Part shown: positions 51,928-60,420 of the stretch, piece after piece | Layout of the letters: every line of letters begins with the position of its first letter | How positions within the stretch are numbered: position 1 is the stretch's first letter | Assembly: GCF_900115155.1 (NCBI RefSeq) | Contig: NZ_FOVM01000003.1 | Location: 272,747 to 336,746, forward strand | Length of the DNA stretch: 64,000 nucleotides | DNA from: Mycetocola miduiensis | GTDB lineage: Bacteria; Actinomycetota; Actinomycetes; Actinomycetales; Microbacteriaceae | Reading direction: 5' to 3' | The notes under the pieces: model-generated | The model's database searches: none | What the model saw: only the letters and a program-made list of their open reading frames with translations | What the model was told of the DNA's origin: nothing | Program-made: the position numbers and the translations under genes

Positions 51928-52325
51928 GACGTTCCCTCCCGGACGCTAGGCAGTGTCCGCCAGTTGGCTCGCGAGCCGCGCGTGTCTCACCGAGGTCGAG
52001 GTCGAGGTCGAGCAGATCGGGAACGGCGCCGGCATGCCGCCCGATCTGCCCAAGGGTCGTGCCCGAACTGGATCGAAACCGCACCGAACGACGTGTGGAG
52101 CTGAGATACCGCGAACATGCGCGTGCCCTCGAAGGGCTGTAGGTACATGGCGACGGCCGCAATCGGGACCTTCGGCTCTGGCTATTGCCAGCGCGCGAAT
52201 CCTAGTCTGCCAGTGACGACAAGGAATGGCGCGGTGGAGCCAGTCGCAGGGTCAAGCGAAAGGCGCCTGCCGTAGCGGCGTCGGTGAATCGCTCGGAGAG
52301 CAGTCAGGAAAGGTCAGGTCGAGCC
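51928..52325. other. Spacer with short GAGGTC tandem repeat
   Basis: About 400 bases without a supported gene. Near 51991-52011 there is GAGGTCGAGGTCGAGGTCGAG, a three-fold 6-bp repeat. A short frame ending near 52140 reads VELRYREHARALEGL and might be the tail of a lost gene. Confidence 0.35.
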
Positions 52326-53276
52326 ATGGAGACAAGGCAGCAAAGATCTTTTCGCGCGTTCATTGAGCGGCACGCGGTGCTGGCTTTCTATGTTCTGGTG
52401 TTCGCGCTCCAAGTCGGCCTCTATCTCCTCGCCTTCCTGGGTACCGGCTTCCTGGGCACCGGCACCGAGCAGCCGACATCGGTTGCTGACCTTGGGGGAC
52501 CTCTGCAGTATTTGGCCCTTCTCCCCGGATCGCTCGCAGTCGCCATGGCAGCCATTACGGTGATCGCCCTCGCCTTCGGCAGGGTGGGCTTGCGCGAACT
52601 GCGATCGCGGTTGTTCCGGTGGCGGGTGGGCATTCACTGGTACGCGGTTGCATTACTGACCGCCCCGCTCCTGATGACGGCGCTCCTCTATACGCTTTCG
52701 CTCACCTCGCAGGCTTTTCTCCCCACCGTCATCACGATGGATGACATCGCGAGTCTGATTATGGCCGTTGTCGTGGTGGGGCTGCTCGTCCCCTTCTTCG
52801 AGGAGCTTGGCTGGACAGGATTTGCTACTCACGAACTCCGCAAGCGGCATGGGGTGGTGGCGACCGGACTGATCGTTGGCCTGCTGTGGGGCCTGTGGCA
52901 TGTGCCGCTCTACATGGCAACCGGGAGTGGGAACATCCCGATGGCGCTCTACGTGCCCGTGATGGCCTTCTCAATTCTGCTGCCCTTCCGGGTGCTGATG
53001 GTGTGGGTCTACGACCATACGCAGAGCGTGCTGATGGCGATGCTCATGCACCTGTCGATCACCGTCTACCCGTTGGTCTTCCTCAACTCCCCGGAGATGG
53101 TGGGGGGACCTGACTTTATCTTCAACCTCGTCGTAGGTGCGACGTTATGGGTCCTCGTGGTCTTGCTCGTGGCGGCCGACCGCAGAGAACGTTCGCGACC
53201 CGAGTCTGGCCAGGCCTGGCATGACGTGACACAGCCGCGACCCGACAAGGTCCGCCGTCCCCGGGGCACCCGATGA
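52326..53276 (+). CDS. CPBP family intramembrane metalloprotease
   Basis: A 316-residue membrane protein with about eight hydrophobic segments. The CPBP/Abi motifs are present: FEELGWTGFATHELRKRHG with the paired Glu (159-160), GLLWGLWHVPLY with His192, and a final His in MLMHLSITVYPLVF. These residues bind zinc in the membrane in the type II CAAX-protease group. The usual Arg after the Glu pair is a Thr here. The ATG at 52326 is preceded by a weak AGG. Its stop overlaps the next gene (ATGA). It may process a membrane-bound peptide or protein; the target is not known. Confidence 0.87.
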   Translation: METRQQRSFRAFIERHAVLAFYVLVFALQVGLYLLAFLGTGFLGTGTEQPTSVADLGGPLQYLALLPGSLAVAMAAITVIALAFGRVGLRELRSRLFRWRVGIHWYAVALLTAPLLMTALLYTLSLTSQAFLPTVITMDDIASLIMAVVVVGLLVPFFEELGWTGFATHELRKRHGVVATGLIVGLLWGLWHVPLYMATGSGNIPMALYVPVMAFSILLPFRVLMVWVYDHTQSVLMAMLMHLSITVYPLVFLNSPEMVGGPDFIFNLVVGATLWVLVVLLVAADRRERSRPESGQAWHDVTQPRPDKVRRPRGTR

Positions 53277-54610
53277 CTGTCGCTGCCGGGGTGCGGCAGG
53301 TGGCTCCCGGCGTGCACATGATCACGCTGGGGCGGACGGTCGCGGCGTCCAACGTCTATCTGGTCGGGTCGGGGTCGGCGTGGGTGCTGGTGGACGCAGG
53401 CTGGCCCGGCAGCGTCGGAAGCATCACCGCGGCGGCGGAGTCGGTGTTCGGCACGGGCGCGAGGCCGGCGGCGGTGGTGCTGACCCATATCCACCCCGAC
53501 CATTCCGGCGCCGCTGGGCCGTTGGCCCGCTCGTGGGGGGTGCCGGTGTACGTCCATCCCGCGGAGCTGGCGATGGCACCGGGCCGGTACCTGCCGGAAT
53601 ACGAGATGCCGCTGGACCGGTGGGTGGTCGTCCCCTTGATGCGGCTGCTACCGGCACGCACCCGGGCGCGGATCGAGCGCGCGGGCAGCATCACCGACGT
53701 GGTCCGCACGTTGGAGGAGGGCGTGGTACCGGGACTTCCGGATTGGCAGTGGGTCCACACCCCGGGGCACACCCGGGGTCATGTGGTTTACCTGCGGCGC
53801 AGCGACGGGGTGCTAATCGCCGGGGACGCTGCGGTGACCGTGGACCTGAACTCGCTTATCGGCGTGCTGACCGGCCGGCAGCGTGTCGCCGGCCCGCCGC
53901 GGTACACCACCTGGGACTGGTCGGCGGCGGTGCGGTCGGTGGCTGCCCTGGCGGCGCTCGAGCCTCGGGTGCTGGCCCCGGGGCACGGGCAGCCGGTGAC
54001 CACCGGGGCGGCCCAGGCGCTGGACGCCCTGGTGCACGACCTGGACCGGTCGGAAGTTGGCACGCTCGGCCGGCTGCGGGCGGCGGCGGCGCTGCCCCGG
54101 TACGGCGGAGCCGAGGGGTATCGGCCCCCGCCGCCGGTATACGCCCGGCTGCAGTGGCTTGGTTATGCGCTCACCAGGCTGGAGCTCAGCCCGCGAAATG
54201 TCGTGACCCTGGAAGTCCCCGGGCGCAGCTCCGGCGTGATGCACCGGACCAACCTGGTGCTACTCGACCACGACGGCCAGCAGTACTTGGTGTCCCTGGC
54301 CGGGCGGTCCCAGTGGGCCCGCAACGTCCAGGCCACCGACGGACGGGTTGTGCTGGCCCGCGGCCGCCGCCGCCGTGCGGCCATGCTGACAGAGGTTCCA
54401 GTCCAAGCGCGCCCGGCCATCATGCGCGCCTACCTGCTGCGTGGCGGGCGGGAACCAGGCAACCAGCGGATCGTCCGGGAGGCGGACATGTTCTTCGGCC
54501 TGGCCGGTGAACCCACATTGGAGGACCTGGCGGCTGTGGCGCCCCGCTACCCGGTGTTCCGGGTCACCGGCGGCTGGCACGCGCCGTACGCGACGCGAGC
54601 ACGACGATGA
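53273..54610 (+). CDS. Fusion: metallo-beta-lactamase fold hydrolase + deazaflavin-type nitroreductase domain
   Basis: A 445-residue two-domain protein. The first ~270 residues are an MBL-fold hydrolase: THIHPDHSGA at 71-80 (zinc His and Asp), HTPGHTRGHVVYL near 165, AGDAAV near 185 and LAPGHGQPV near 236, so both zinc sites look intact. From about 305 the chain reads VVTLEVPGRSSGVMHRTNLVLLDHDGQQYLVSLAGRSQWARNVQATDG, the pattern of the F420-dependent nitroreductase (DDN) split barrel. No linker stop separates them. It is encoded between two CPBP protease genes with 4-base overlaps on both sides, so the three are one unit. Confidence 0.85.
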   Translation: MTVAAGVRQVAPGVHMITLGRTVAASNVYLVGSGSAWVLVDAGWPGSVGSITAAAESVFGTGARPAAVVLTHIHPDHSGAAGPLARSWGVPVYVHPAELAMAPGRYLPEYEMPLDRWVVVPLMRLLPARTRARIERAGSITDVVRTLEEGVVPGLPDWQWVHTPGHTRGHVVYLRRSDGVLIAGDAAVTVDLNSLIGVLTGRQRVAGPPRYTTWDWSAAVRSVAALAALEPRVLAPGHGQPVTTGAAQALDALVHDLDRSEVGTLGRLRAAAALPRYGGAEGYRPPPPVYARLQWLGYALTRLELSPRNVVTLEVPGRSSGVMHRTNLVLLDHDGQQYLVSLAGRSQWARNVQATDGRVVLARGRRRRAAMLTEVPVQARPAIMRAYLLRGGREPGNQRIVREADMFFGLAGEPTLEDLAAVAPRYPVFRVTGGWHAPYATRARR

Positions 54611-55416
54611 GTGCCACCACCTGGGTGCGGGCCCGGCCGGTGCTGGCGTTCTCCCTGCTGACGTTCGTGATCACCTGGGGCGCGTGGTGGCCCATGGCCG
54701 CCTACAACCGTGGCTGGACCGACCTGAACCTCCCGGCCCTGTACTTCCTCGGCGGTCTGGGACCTGGCATCGCGGCGTACGTGGTCATGCGGATCCTGCG
54801 CGGCAAGGCGGCCGACGCCGCGCTGCTCGGCCCGCTGCTGCGCTGGCGGGTCGGCTGGGCCTGGTATGCCGGGGCGACCCTCCTCGCCCCGGCGGTCTGG
54901 TTGCTCGCGGCCACTCTCACCGGCACCGTGGGCACCGAGCTCGCCGCGTTGGGGTCCGTGGCTGCGGTCACCACGGCCCTGGCACGGTACCTGCTGGCCG
55001 CGGTGCCCGAGGAGGTCGGATGGCGCGGCTTCGCCCTGCCGGCGCTTCAGGCCCGGCACAGCGCGCTGACCGCCAGCCTCATCGTCGGCCTGCTCTGGTG
55101 GGCTTGGCACCTGCCTCTGGTCCTCGGCGGTGACCCGGGGATGTCCACCTACCCGCTGGTCCCGTACACGATTTGGATCCTCGCCCAGGCGGTGCTGTAC
55201 ACCTGGCTGTACAACAACACCGGTGGCAGCCTGCTCATCGCGGTGCTTCTGCACGGGATTTCCAACGTCGTCGGCGTGTTCAGCGCCGCACCTTGGGCTA
55301 CCACCGGGGTCACCGTCGCCCTGGCGGTCATAGTCACCGTGGTCTACGGGCCGCGCGAGTTGTCCCGCACCGGCCCGCGGGTCACCCTGGCCCATCTGGG
55401 GCAGTCCGCTGTATGA
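54607..55416 (+). CDS. CPBP family intramembrane metalloprotease
   Basis: A 269-residue membrane protein. PEEVGWRGFALPALQARH supplies the Glu pair (135-136) and Arg140, GLLWWAWHLPLVLGG supplies His168, and LLHGISNVVGVF supplies the last His, a complete CPBP active site. Seven or eight hydrophobic segments are predicted. It differs clearly from the first CPBP protein of the operon. It starts inside the stop of the MBL/nitroreductase fusion gene, showing translational coupling. Confidence 0.88.
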   Translation: MSATTWVRARPVLAFSLLTFVITWGAWWPMAAYNRGWTDLNLPALYFLGGLGPGIAAYVVMRILRGKAADAALLGPLLRWRVGWAWYAGATLLAPAVWLLAATLTGTVGTELAALGSVAAVTTALARYLLAAVPEEVGWRGFALPALQARHSALTASLIVGLLWWAWHLPLVLGGDPGMSTYPLVPYTIWILAQAVLYTWLYNNTGGSLLIAVLLHGISNVVGVFSAAPWATTGVTVALAVIVTVVYGPRELSRTGPRVTLAHLGQSAV

Positions 55417-56137
55417 CGCCGGATGCAAGTTCCGGTCGCCGCACTTCGAACGAGTCACTATCCTGCTGCCAAGGGAAACCCTCATCGGGACCTTCAACGA
55501 GAAACTTCTGCGGGAATCGTAATTGGACGAAGAGTTCACTTGCGGCGTCGACGGGTGGCGGCATCTGGCCCCCTAACGCAGCAACGGTGTCAGCTGGTTA
55601 GCGCAGCAGCCGCTGCGATGCGGACGAGCTCTACGACTGTTGAAGTGATCCTGCTCACCGGTTTGCTCTTCCGGCTTTCCGGTTGGAGAGCGAACGTCGC
55701 TTCCTCACCGACACGGACGGTATGAAAGTCGAGCACTGGCACCGGCTCGCGGTCTTTCGGAAGCTGTTTTGCGTCCGGGCGCGCCACAAGTTCGGCGTGG
55801 CCAATGATGTATATCGTTCTCCTTCATACAGCCGAGCGATCAGGCGTGGTCGGAGATACTCCGTCAGTGTCCTACACAAGAGATGAATAACGGTGAGATG
55901 ATGCCTCGCGCACAGACCGCCCATGGGGGGACCTTCAACGGGACCACCTCCCGCAGCCGACTGGGTCTCGCGACCCATGAGAGACAAGACGCCTCCCTGA
56001 GGGAGCACAACGCCACTTCGACCGGGCCGCTGCCATCAAGCAACTATGCCCTCGAAGCACGCCGAGCTTCGGTGAAGAGGGAGACAGTCGCGAGACGTAT
56101 GTCCACACGCCTGCCGACGTTCGGTCGACCTTTGCCC
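55417..56137. other. Spacer without recognisable genes
   Basis: About 720 bases between two convergent gene blocks. Short frames on both strands show no family resemblance or ribosome sites. GGGACCTTCAACG-like words recur near 55488 and 55929. I see no terminator or RNA gene that I can support. Confidence 0.4.
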
Positions 56138-57727
56138 TCACCCCACTGCGTGTCCACCCGGTTTTCCGTCTGAACCGCCTCCCGTGGTCACCAACTTGCT
56201 CGCTTCCGCCTCTGACGGAAGGCGCGGTCGAGCTGTGCGGCGACCGGCGAGGTTAAGCACCAGCATCATCGAGCCGGACACAATGTCGGCGACCACCGAC
56301 ACCGCCACCATGAGCGTGATATCGGGAAGGTGATAGAGCCCAACTTCGCGCAAGTTATATGCCCTCCCTAGCAACGTCGGTATCACGATGTACATCACTC
56401 CTATCAGCAGAGCCGCCGTGAAGAAGTGGGAAACAATCTCCCAGGCCTGTCTTTTACTGGACATCCCGATGCGTCGTCGCGGCCAGCTCCGTAACTTCAC
56501 CAGGGATCGGACGCTGAAGAACGCGATTACTGCGAAGACGGCGAGCAACGCCCATCCCAGCATGCGGGCGCTCACACCCTCCGCTTCGACGTCGCGACCG
56601 GCGAGCAGATGGATCATTCCGGAGCGCAACTGCGGGTTTATCAGCGAGTGCTCGAGTAGGTGTCCTTGATTTATCAGCAGCACGTACCCACGTTGATTCT
56701 CTGGCAGCACGGCCATTTGGCCGCTGTAAGTGGGGTCAAGCCCGTCATGGCCCCCGACCCGCTCGCCGTTGACCTCCGTTACCTCCCACCCGAGGCTATA
56801 GCCGAGTCCGCCAGTGGGGTTGTTCATCGCGTCTGAACTGTCTGCGGAGAGCAGGTTCGTGGAGTCGTCCGATGGCAACCCGACCGCGATCGCGAAGCGG
56901 GCCATATCAGCAGCGGTCGACACCAGGTTGTCAGCTCCGTCACGGTAATGCCGGACAGGGGCGTTCTGGGAGATAGCGAATCCGAACAGCTTCACGTAGC
57001 CCTGCGCCAGGTTCTGCTTCAGGTCGGGGTCAGCTGTGCTGTCGGTCATCGCTAACGGGGTAAGGATGCGTTCGGCTACCACCTCGGCGTACGGGCGGCC
57101 TGTCACCTCCTGCACCAGCAGGGCCAGCGTCGAGTAGTTGGGGTTGAAGTACTGGTATTTCGTTCCCGGTTCCGCGGTGGGGGCTGCGTGCTGCAGGTCG
57201 CGGACACCCTCTTCGAGCGACGTCTCAGGATTGAGCAGCCGGCCGTACCCGGCGTCCGCAAGGCCGCTGGTGTGCGTCAGCAACTGACGCACGGTGATCT
57301 CCGTTGAGGTCTGATGGTCGGCGACCTCGAACTCCGGCAGGTACACCTGTACCGGGGCATCCAGATCGACCAGTCCTTCGTCAACCAGTTGCAGCACGGC
57401 CACGGCCGTGAAGGGTTTGGTCATTGAAGCAATTGGCTGTGGCGTGTTCGCGGTCATCGGGCGGTCGGTGCCGGCTGAGCCGTAGCCCTGGGTGTAGCTG
57501 ACCTGCCCGTCCTCGATGATCGCCACGCTGAGTCCCGGTATCCCGTGCCTGCTGACCTGTTCTCCGAGGAAATCGTCAACAGCGCCGGTGTCGACTCTTC
57601 CGTCGAGCGCGCTTGTCGCACGGGATGTTGGGAAGGGGAGCGCTGCGCTTCCCGAGAAGACGCCGACGATCAAGAGCGTCACGGCCAGGATAGGTATTCG
57701 CTGTGCAGCCCGGTACGAAGCAGTCAT
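56138..57727 (-). CDS. Beta-lactamase-like serine hydrolase with C-terminal membrane domain
   Basis: A 529-residue protein. An N-terminal signal or anchor helix (about residues 10-30) precedes a class C beta-lactamase/esterase domain with SMTK (Ser101, Lys104), Tyr193-x-Asn195 in YQYFNPNYST and a late GGHDG motif near 320. About 50 residues later the C-terminal part has four hydrophobic segments (about 385-515) and a basic end. Members act on D-peptides, esters or lactams outside the cell. CAGGAG precedes the ATG. Its context is mobile DNA, so it may be an accessory resistance or wall-editing gene. Confidence 0.85.
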   Translation of the reverse strand: MTASYRAAQRIPILAVTLLIVGVFSGSAALPFPTSRATSALDGRVDTGAVDDFLGEQVSRHGIPGLSVAIIEDGQVSYTQGYGSAGTDRPMTANTPQPIASMTKPFTAVAVLQLVDEGLVDLDAPVQVYLPEFEVADHQTSTEITVRQLLTHTSGLADAGYGRLLNPETSLEEGVRDLQHAAPTAEPGTKYQYFNPNYSTLALLVQEVTGRPYAEVVAERILTPLAMTDSTADPDLKQNLAQGYVKLFGFAISQNAPVRHYRDGADNLVSTAADMARFAIAVGLPSDDSTNLLSADSSDAMNNPTGGLGYSLGWEVTEVNGERVGGHDGLDPTYSGQMAVLPENQRGYVLLINQGHLLEHSLINPQLRSGMIHLLAGRDVEAEGVSARMLGWALLAVFAVIAFFSVRSLVKLRSWPRRRIGMSSKRQAWEIVSHFFTAALLIGVMYIVIPTLLGRAYNLREVGLYHLPDITLMVAVSVVADIVSGSMMLVLNLAGRRTARPRLPSEAEASKLVTTGGGSDGKPGGHAVG

Positions 57728-58064
57728 CTGTATCTCCTGCGCTACATTGTGGGGTCTCTCCGGTGAGCCTCATTCGACTGCTCTGGCCGACAATCCTCGG
57801 GATCGCGGTGATCCTCTGCGCCGGCTATCGCGGTGCGAGTCGACCTCGTGCGGCAGCCCGTTATCTGCGCGGATGCCCCGTGCGCACGTCCACAGTCTGG
57901 AGGTCGGGACCATGCGTTGCATAGCCCCTCGACGCGTTCCGCTTTCGCGGATGGACTTATTGCGAAGCCTCGATTCTCGGCGCACAATGGAAGGTAGTTC
58001 TGAGGAGGCCCGTACGCTTCATACGGGACCTGATTTTCGGGCTTCCGATATAACTCCAGATGAG
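57728..58064. other. Spacer without recognisable genes
   Basis: About 340 bases between the serine hydrolase start and the hairpin array. Open frames here are antisense shadows without ribosome sites. Confidence 0.4.
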
Positions 58065-58284
58065 ACGGTGGTGCCACGGTGGCACCACCGTGATCCGTGG
58101 TCGACGCTCGCTAACTCCTGATCCATGTGCGTAGCCGCGACCCGCGACAGAGCTTCAATGCTGGCGGTAAAACCCCAGAAGAGGCGGTGCCACCACCGTG
58201 GCGGCACCGCCAAAAGTCGGTCGTGATCCACTGAGAAGCGGCAAAACCCCAGATCGTGCGGTGCTGCCACCGTGGCAGCACCGT
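58065..58284. repeat. Array of three 27-base hairpins
   Basis: Three units of identical length (58065-58091, 58184-58210, 58258-58284) each form a 12-bp stem around a 3-base loop (left arms ACGGTGGTGCCA, GCGGTGCCACCA, GCGGTGCTGCCA). The second and third follow AAAACCCCAGA; the first follows AACTCCAGA. The stems differ in sequence but keep pairing, so structure seems conserved. The last unit ends two bases beyond the integrase stop codon. Confidence 0.75.
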
Positions 58285-58286
58285 GT

Positions 58287-59474
58287 TCACTCTTCATCCT
58301 TTGCGAACGCCCGGTCGAGGAGCGCGGCGGTGGCCGGGTTCACCATCTCGCTGCGCTGGATGTAGTGCTGCACGGTGATTTTGGTGTCCGTGTGGCCGAG
58401 CAGCTCGGCGGCGAGCTCAATGCTGGCGTTCGTGTTGACCGCGGTTGCAACCGTGCGGCGAAACATGTGCGGGGTCACTCCCCTGATGCCCGCTCCCTCG
58501 AGTACCTGCCGCAGTTGTCTGCGCACGTTCGCCGTTGTCAGCGGGGTCCCGTCCCGGGACTGGAACAGCAAATCGTCCAGGCCCAGGCTCCCGACCTTGG
58601 CGAGCCGCCGGCGGACTGCGTCGGCGGTGAACGTGGGGATGGCAACAACGCGGGTGGACCTGGCGGTTTTGGGGTGATCCTGCCGGAAGGTCTGCTCACC
58701 TTTGCGGCTGACGATCGTGCCGGCCAGACGGATGGACGGCACGGGGCTGGTGACGTCGACGTCCCGGCGTCGGACGGCCAGCACCTCGCCGATCCGTGCT
58801 GAGGTGCCGAGCATCACCTCGATGATGGCACCGAGTTGGCCGTCGGGCTTAGGGCCGGAGATGTGGTCGGCGGCGCTCTCCCACTGGGCGATCGCCGCTC
58901 GGATCACGTTCACCTCGGGCGCCATGAGCGCATCGGGGACGTGCGGCTCGCGGTGCAGGCGGGAGACGTGGTCCATCGGGTTGCGCGGAAGGACCTCATG
59001 CCGCACCGCTAGCTCCAAGGCCAGCCGCAGCACCACCCGAGCCTGCTTGGCGCGACTGTAGGAGATCTTGGACAGCTGCTTGATGAACTTGTCGCACCGG
59101 GCGACGCCGATCTCCCGCAGGGCCAAGCTGTCAAAGACCGGGGAGACAAGGGTACGCATATTGCGCTCGTAGAGATTCCGGGTGGTCCGGGAGCTCCGGC
59201 CCTCCAAGTCGATGTCCTCCAGCCAGTAGGTCACCAAATCACTGAACAGGCTGTCCGGCGTGAGAGTCGTGTCGGCAGGTTGGAAGAGATCACGGTCGGC
59301 GAGCTTGCTCTTCAGCGCGAGTTCTGCAGCCTTGGCGGTGGTGCCGCTGGCTTGCACCAGGCGCGCGTGACCGTCCCAGTCGCGGTAGCGGGTCCGCGCC
59401 ACGTATCGGCCGCTCGGCGACATACGGGTGCTGATGTCGCCGAAGGTGCCAATGCTCAACCGTTGCCGGGCCAT
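58287..59474 (-). CDS. int: Tyrosine recombinase / integrase
   Basis: A 395-residue integrase. An N-terminal arm-binding part (about 1-60, with YVARTRYRDWDGHARLVQASG) and a SAM-like core-binding domain (about 70-180) precede the catalytic domain. That domain has Arg in GTSARIGEVLAVRRRDV, His-x-x-Arg in THP-like TPHMFRRTVATA, LLGHTD and the nucleophile Tyr371 in TVQHYIQRSE, a complete active set. It is followed upstream by an excisionase gene and then a tRNA-proline fragment, the classic order of an integrative element. The three hairpins lie just after its stop. Confidence 0.93.
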   Translation of the reverse strand: MARQRLSIGTFGDISTRMSPSGRYVARTRYRDWDGHARLVQASGTTAKAAELALKSKLADRDLFQPADTTLTPDSLFSDLVTYWLEDIDLEGRSSRTTRNLYERNMRTLVSPVFDSLALREIGVARCDKFIKQLSKISYSRAKQARVVLRLALELAVRHEVLPRNPMDHVSRLHREPHVPDALMAPEVNVIRAAIAQWESAADHISGPKPDGQLGAIIEVMLGTSARIGEVLAVRRRDVDVTSPVPSIRLAGTIVSRKGEQTFRQDHPKTARSTRVVAIPTFTADAVRRRLAKVGSLGLDDLLFQSRDGTPLTTANVRRQLRQVLEGAGIRGVTPHMFRRTVATAVNTNASIELAAELLGHTDTKITVQHYIQRSEMVNPATAALLDRAFAKDEE

Positions 59475-59480
59475 CTCAGC

Positions 59481-59735
59481 TCACCGCCGATCGATGCGCC
59501 TGGACTCGCTGATGGGGTCGCGTTGCTGGGCGATCCAGGCCCGCACGTCTGAGACGGCGAACTTCAGGTGTTTGCCGAACCGGTAGGCGGCGGGGCCTTT
59601 GCCGTGCACCCGCCAGTCGTAGACGGTGGAGATCGGGATGCCCAGGTAGGCCGCCAGCTCGTGGACGTCCATCAGGGGCTCGAGGCCCCAGTCGTCGATG
59701 GGAGGAGAGGTTGGGTTGTCGTCGTGAATACTCAT
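59481..59735 (-). CDS. xis: Excisionase / helix-turn-helix DNA-binding protein
   Basis: An 84-residue protein with a MerR-type winged helix of the excisionase family: DVHELAAYLGIPISTVYDWRVHGKGPAAYRFGKHLKFAVSDVRAWIAQ (about residues 23-71). The residues YRFGKHLKF form the expected wing. It lies 6 bases before the integrase gene on the same strand. It probably bends attachment-site DNA for excision, and could bind the 11-bp repeats just upstream. Confidence 0.85.
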   Translation of the reverse strand: MSIHDDNPTSPPIDDWGLEPLMDVHELAAYLGIPISTVYDWRVHGKGPAAYRFGKHLKFAVSDVRAWIAQQRDPISESRRIDRR

Positions 59736-59839
59736 ACCCAGTAGGTGCGCACGACGATCCCGGGCGATCGGGACGGACCGAAACCGACCTCAGCGCCCCG
59801 GATGACAGGGCAGGTTCAGCGGCTGAAAAGTGCTCAAAG

Positions 59840-59857
59840 TGATGACGTAGTGATGAC
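59840..59857. promoter_or_regulatory. Phased TGATGAC repeats (possible integrase/excisionase arm sites)
   Basis: TGATGAC occurs at 59840-59846 and 59851-59857, 11 bp apart, between the excisionase gene and the tRNA fragment. The same pair with the same spacing occurs in every scar repeat of the window, so it is probably a recombinase-binding arm. Confidence 0.55.
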
Positions 59858-59882
59858 TCAATCAAATCTGTTAACCTAAAAA

Positions 59883-59910
59883 GTCCCGGAAACCCTTGAG
59901 TTTCCGGGAC
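59883..59910 (-). terminator. Intrinsic terminator beyond the tRNA-proline fragment
   Basis: A perfect 11-bp stem (GTCCCGGAAAC / GTTTCCGGGAC) with a 6-base loop is followed on the minus strand by five T residues. It lies just past the tRNA 3' end, as for a tRNA terminator carried by the element. Confidence 0.8.
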
Positions 59911-59914
59911 ATTC

Positions 59915-59958
59915 GGTCGGGCTGACAGGATTTGAACCTGCGACCCCTTGACCCCCAG
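59915..59958 (-). repeat. tRNA-Pro(GGG) 3'-half attachment core
   Basis: On the minus strand the sequence runs from an anticodon loop CTGGGGG (anticodon GGG) through TCAAG, the T arm GCAGGTTCAAATCCTGT and acceptor CAGCCCG plus discriminator A. The other strand of the anticodon stem does not match, so the 5' half is absent and this is a recombination core rather than a working tRNA. It is the longest such core in the window and identifies the tRNA. Confidence 0.78.
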
Positions 59959-60129
59959 CCAGGATCGCGCCACTTGCCGAGTCGCACCGTTTCGCTCCGA
60001 ACCGCTCGGATATTCCCCGTTCGCGCCCGAATTTCGCGGAAACCGCTGCGCCACGACAGTGCGAGGTGGACGCACTCGGAGTGTGTTGGATTGCCTCGGA
60101 GAGGCGTGGCTGGACGGGTTTTCGCCGGG

Positions 60130-60420
60130 TTACGCGCCCGGGTCTTGCAACGCGGCGGGATCTCCCCAGTGGTCCCCCGCGACGCCCGCCGACCGAAGCG
60201 CCAGCCACTCATCAGCAAGTTCAGGAATTCGGGTGACAACTTCCCGCCCAAATAACACTTCGTCAACCAGACCCATGTGCAGCATGTCGACCATCCGACA
60301 CAAATACGAGCGCCCCTTACCCCACCAGGTGTCGTAGGCGTCGACGATCAAGTACCTCCGCACTAAACCCAAGCCCAACGGTGAACTCCGGTCCGAGACT
60401 TCTGTGCTGGGTGCATACAA
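60130..60420 (-). CDS. Unidentified protein or fragment
   Basis: A 96-residue frame. From about residue 22, YLIVDAYDTWWGKGRSYLCRMVDMLHMGLVDEVLFGREVVTRIPELADEWLALRSAG reads like a real soluble protein. The N-terminal 20 residues overlap the start of a truncated integrase on the other strand and are probably not native. I do not recognise the family. Likely a piece of a gene broken by the same event that cut the integrase. Confidence 0.3.
   Translation of the reverse strand: MYAPSTEVSDRSSPLGLGLVRRYLIVDAYDTWWGKGRSYLCRMVDMLHMGLVDEVLFGREVVTRIPELADEWLALRSAGVAGDHWGDPAALQDPGA

Noticed and set aside
51991-52011. GAGGTC tandem repeat as a regulatory site
   Set aside because: Three short units in a GC-rich spacer are easily produced by slippage, and no adjacent promoter or gene start supports a role.
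53380-54510. A 376-residue open frame overlapping the MBL/nitroreductase fusion in another frame
   Set aside because: It is Gly/Arg/Pro-rich, has no family features and is an expected shadow of very GC-rich coding DNA.
54547-55539. A 330-residue open frame on the minus strand opposite the second CPBP gene
   Set aside because: Low-complexity Gly/Arg/Gln-rich translation, no ribosome site; the plus-strand CPBP motifs are convincing.
55590-56008. Short frames on both strands between the CPBP operon and the serine hydrolase
   Set aside because: Biased composition, no ribosome sites and no recognisable motifs.
58065-58284. CRISPR array
   Set aside because: Only three units, each a hairpin, with unequal spacing (119 and 74 bp) and no cas genes nearby.
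59915-59958. A functional tRNA-Pro gene
   Set aside because: Only the 3' half is present; the other strand of the anticodon stem, the D arm and the 5' acceptor strand do not match.
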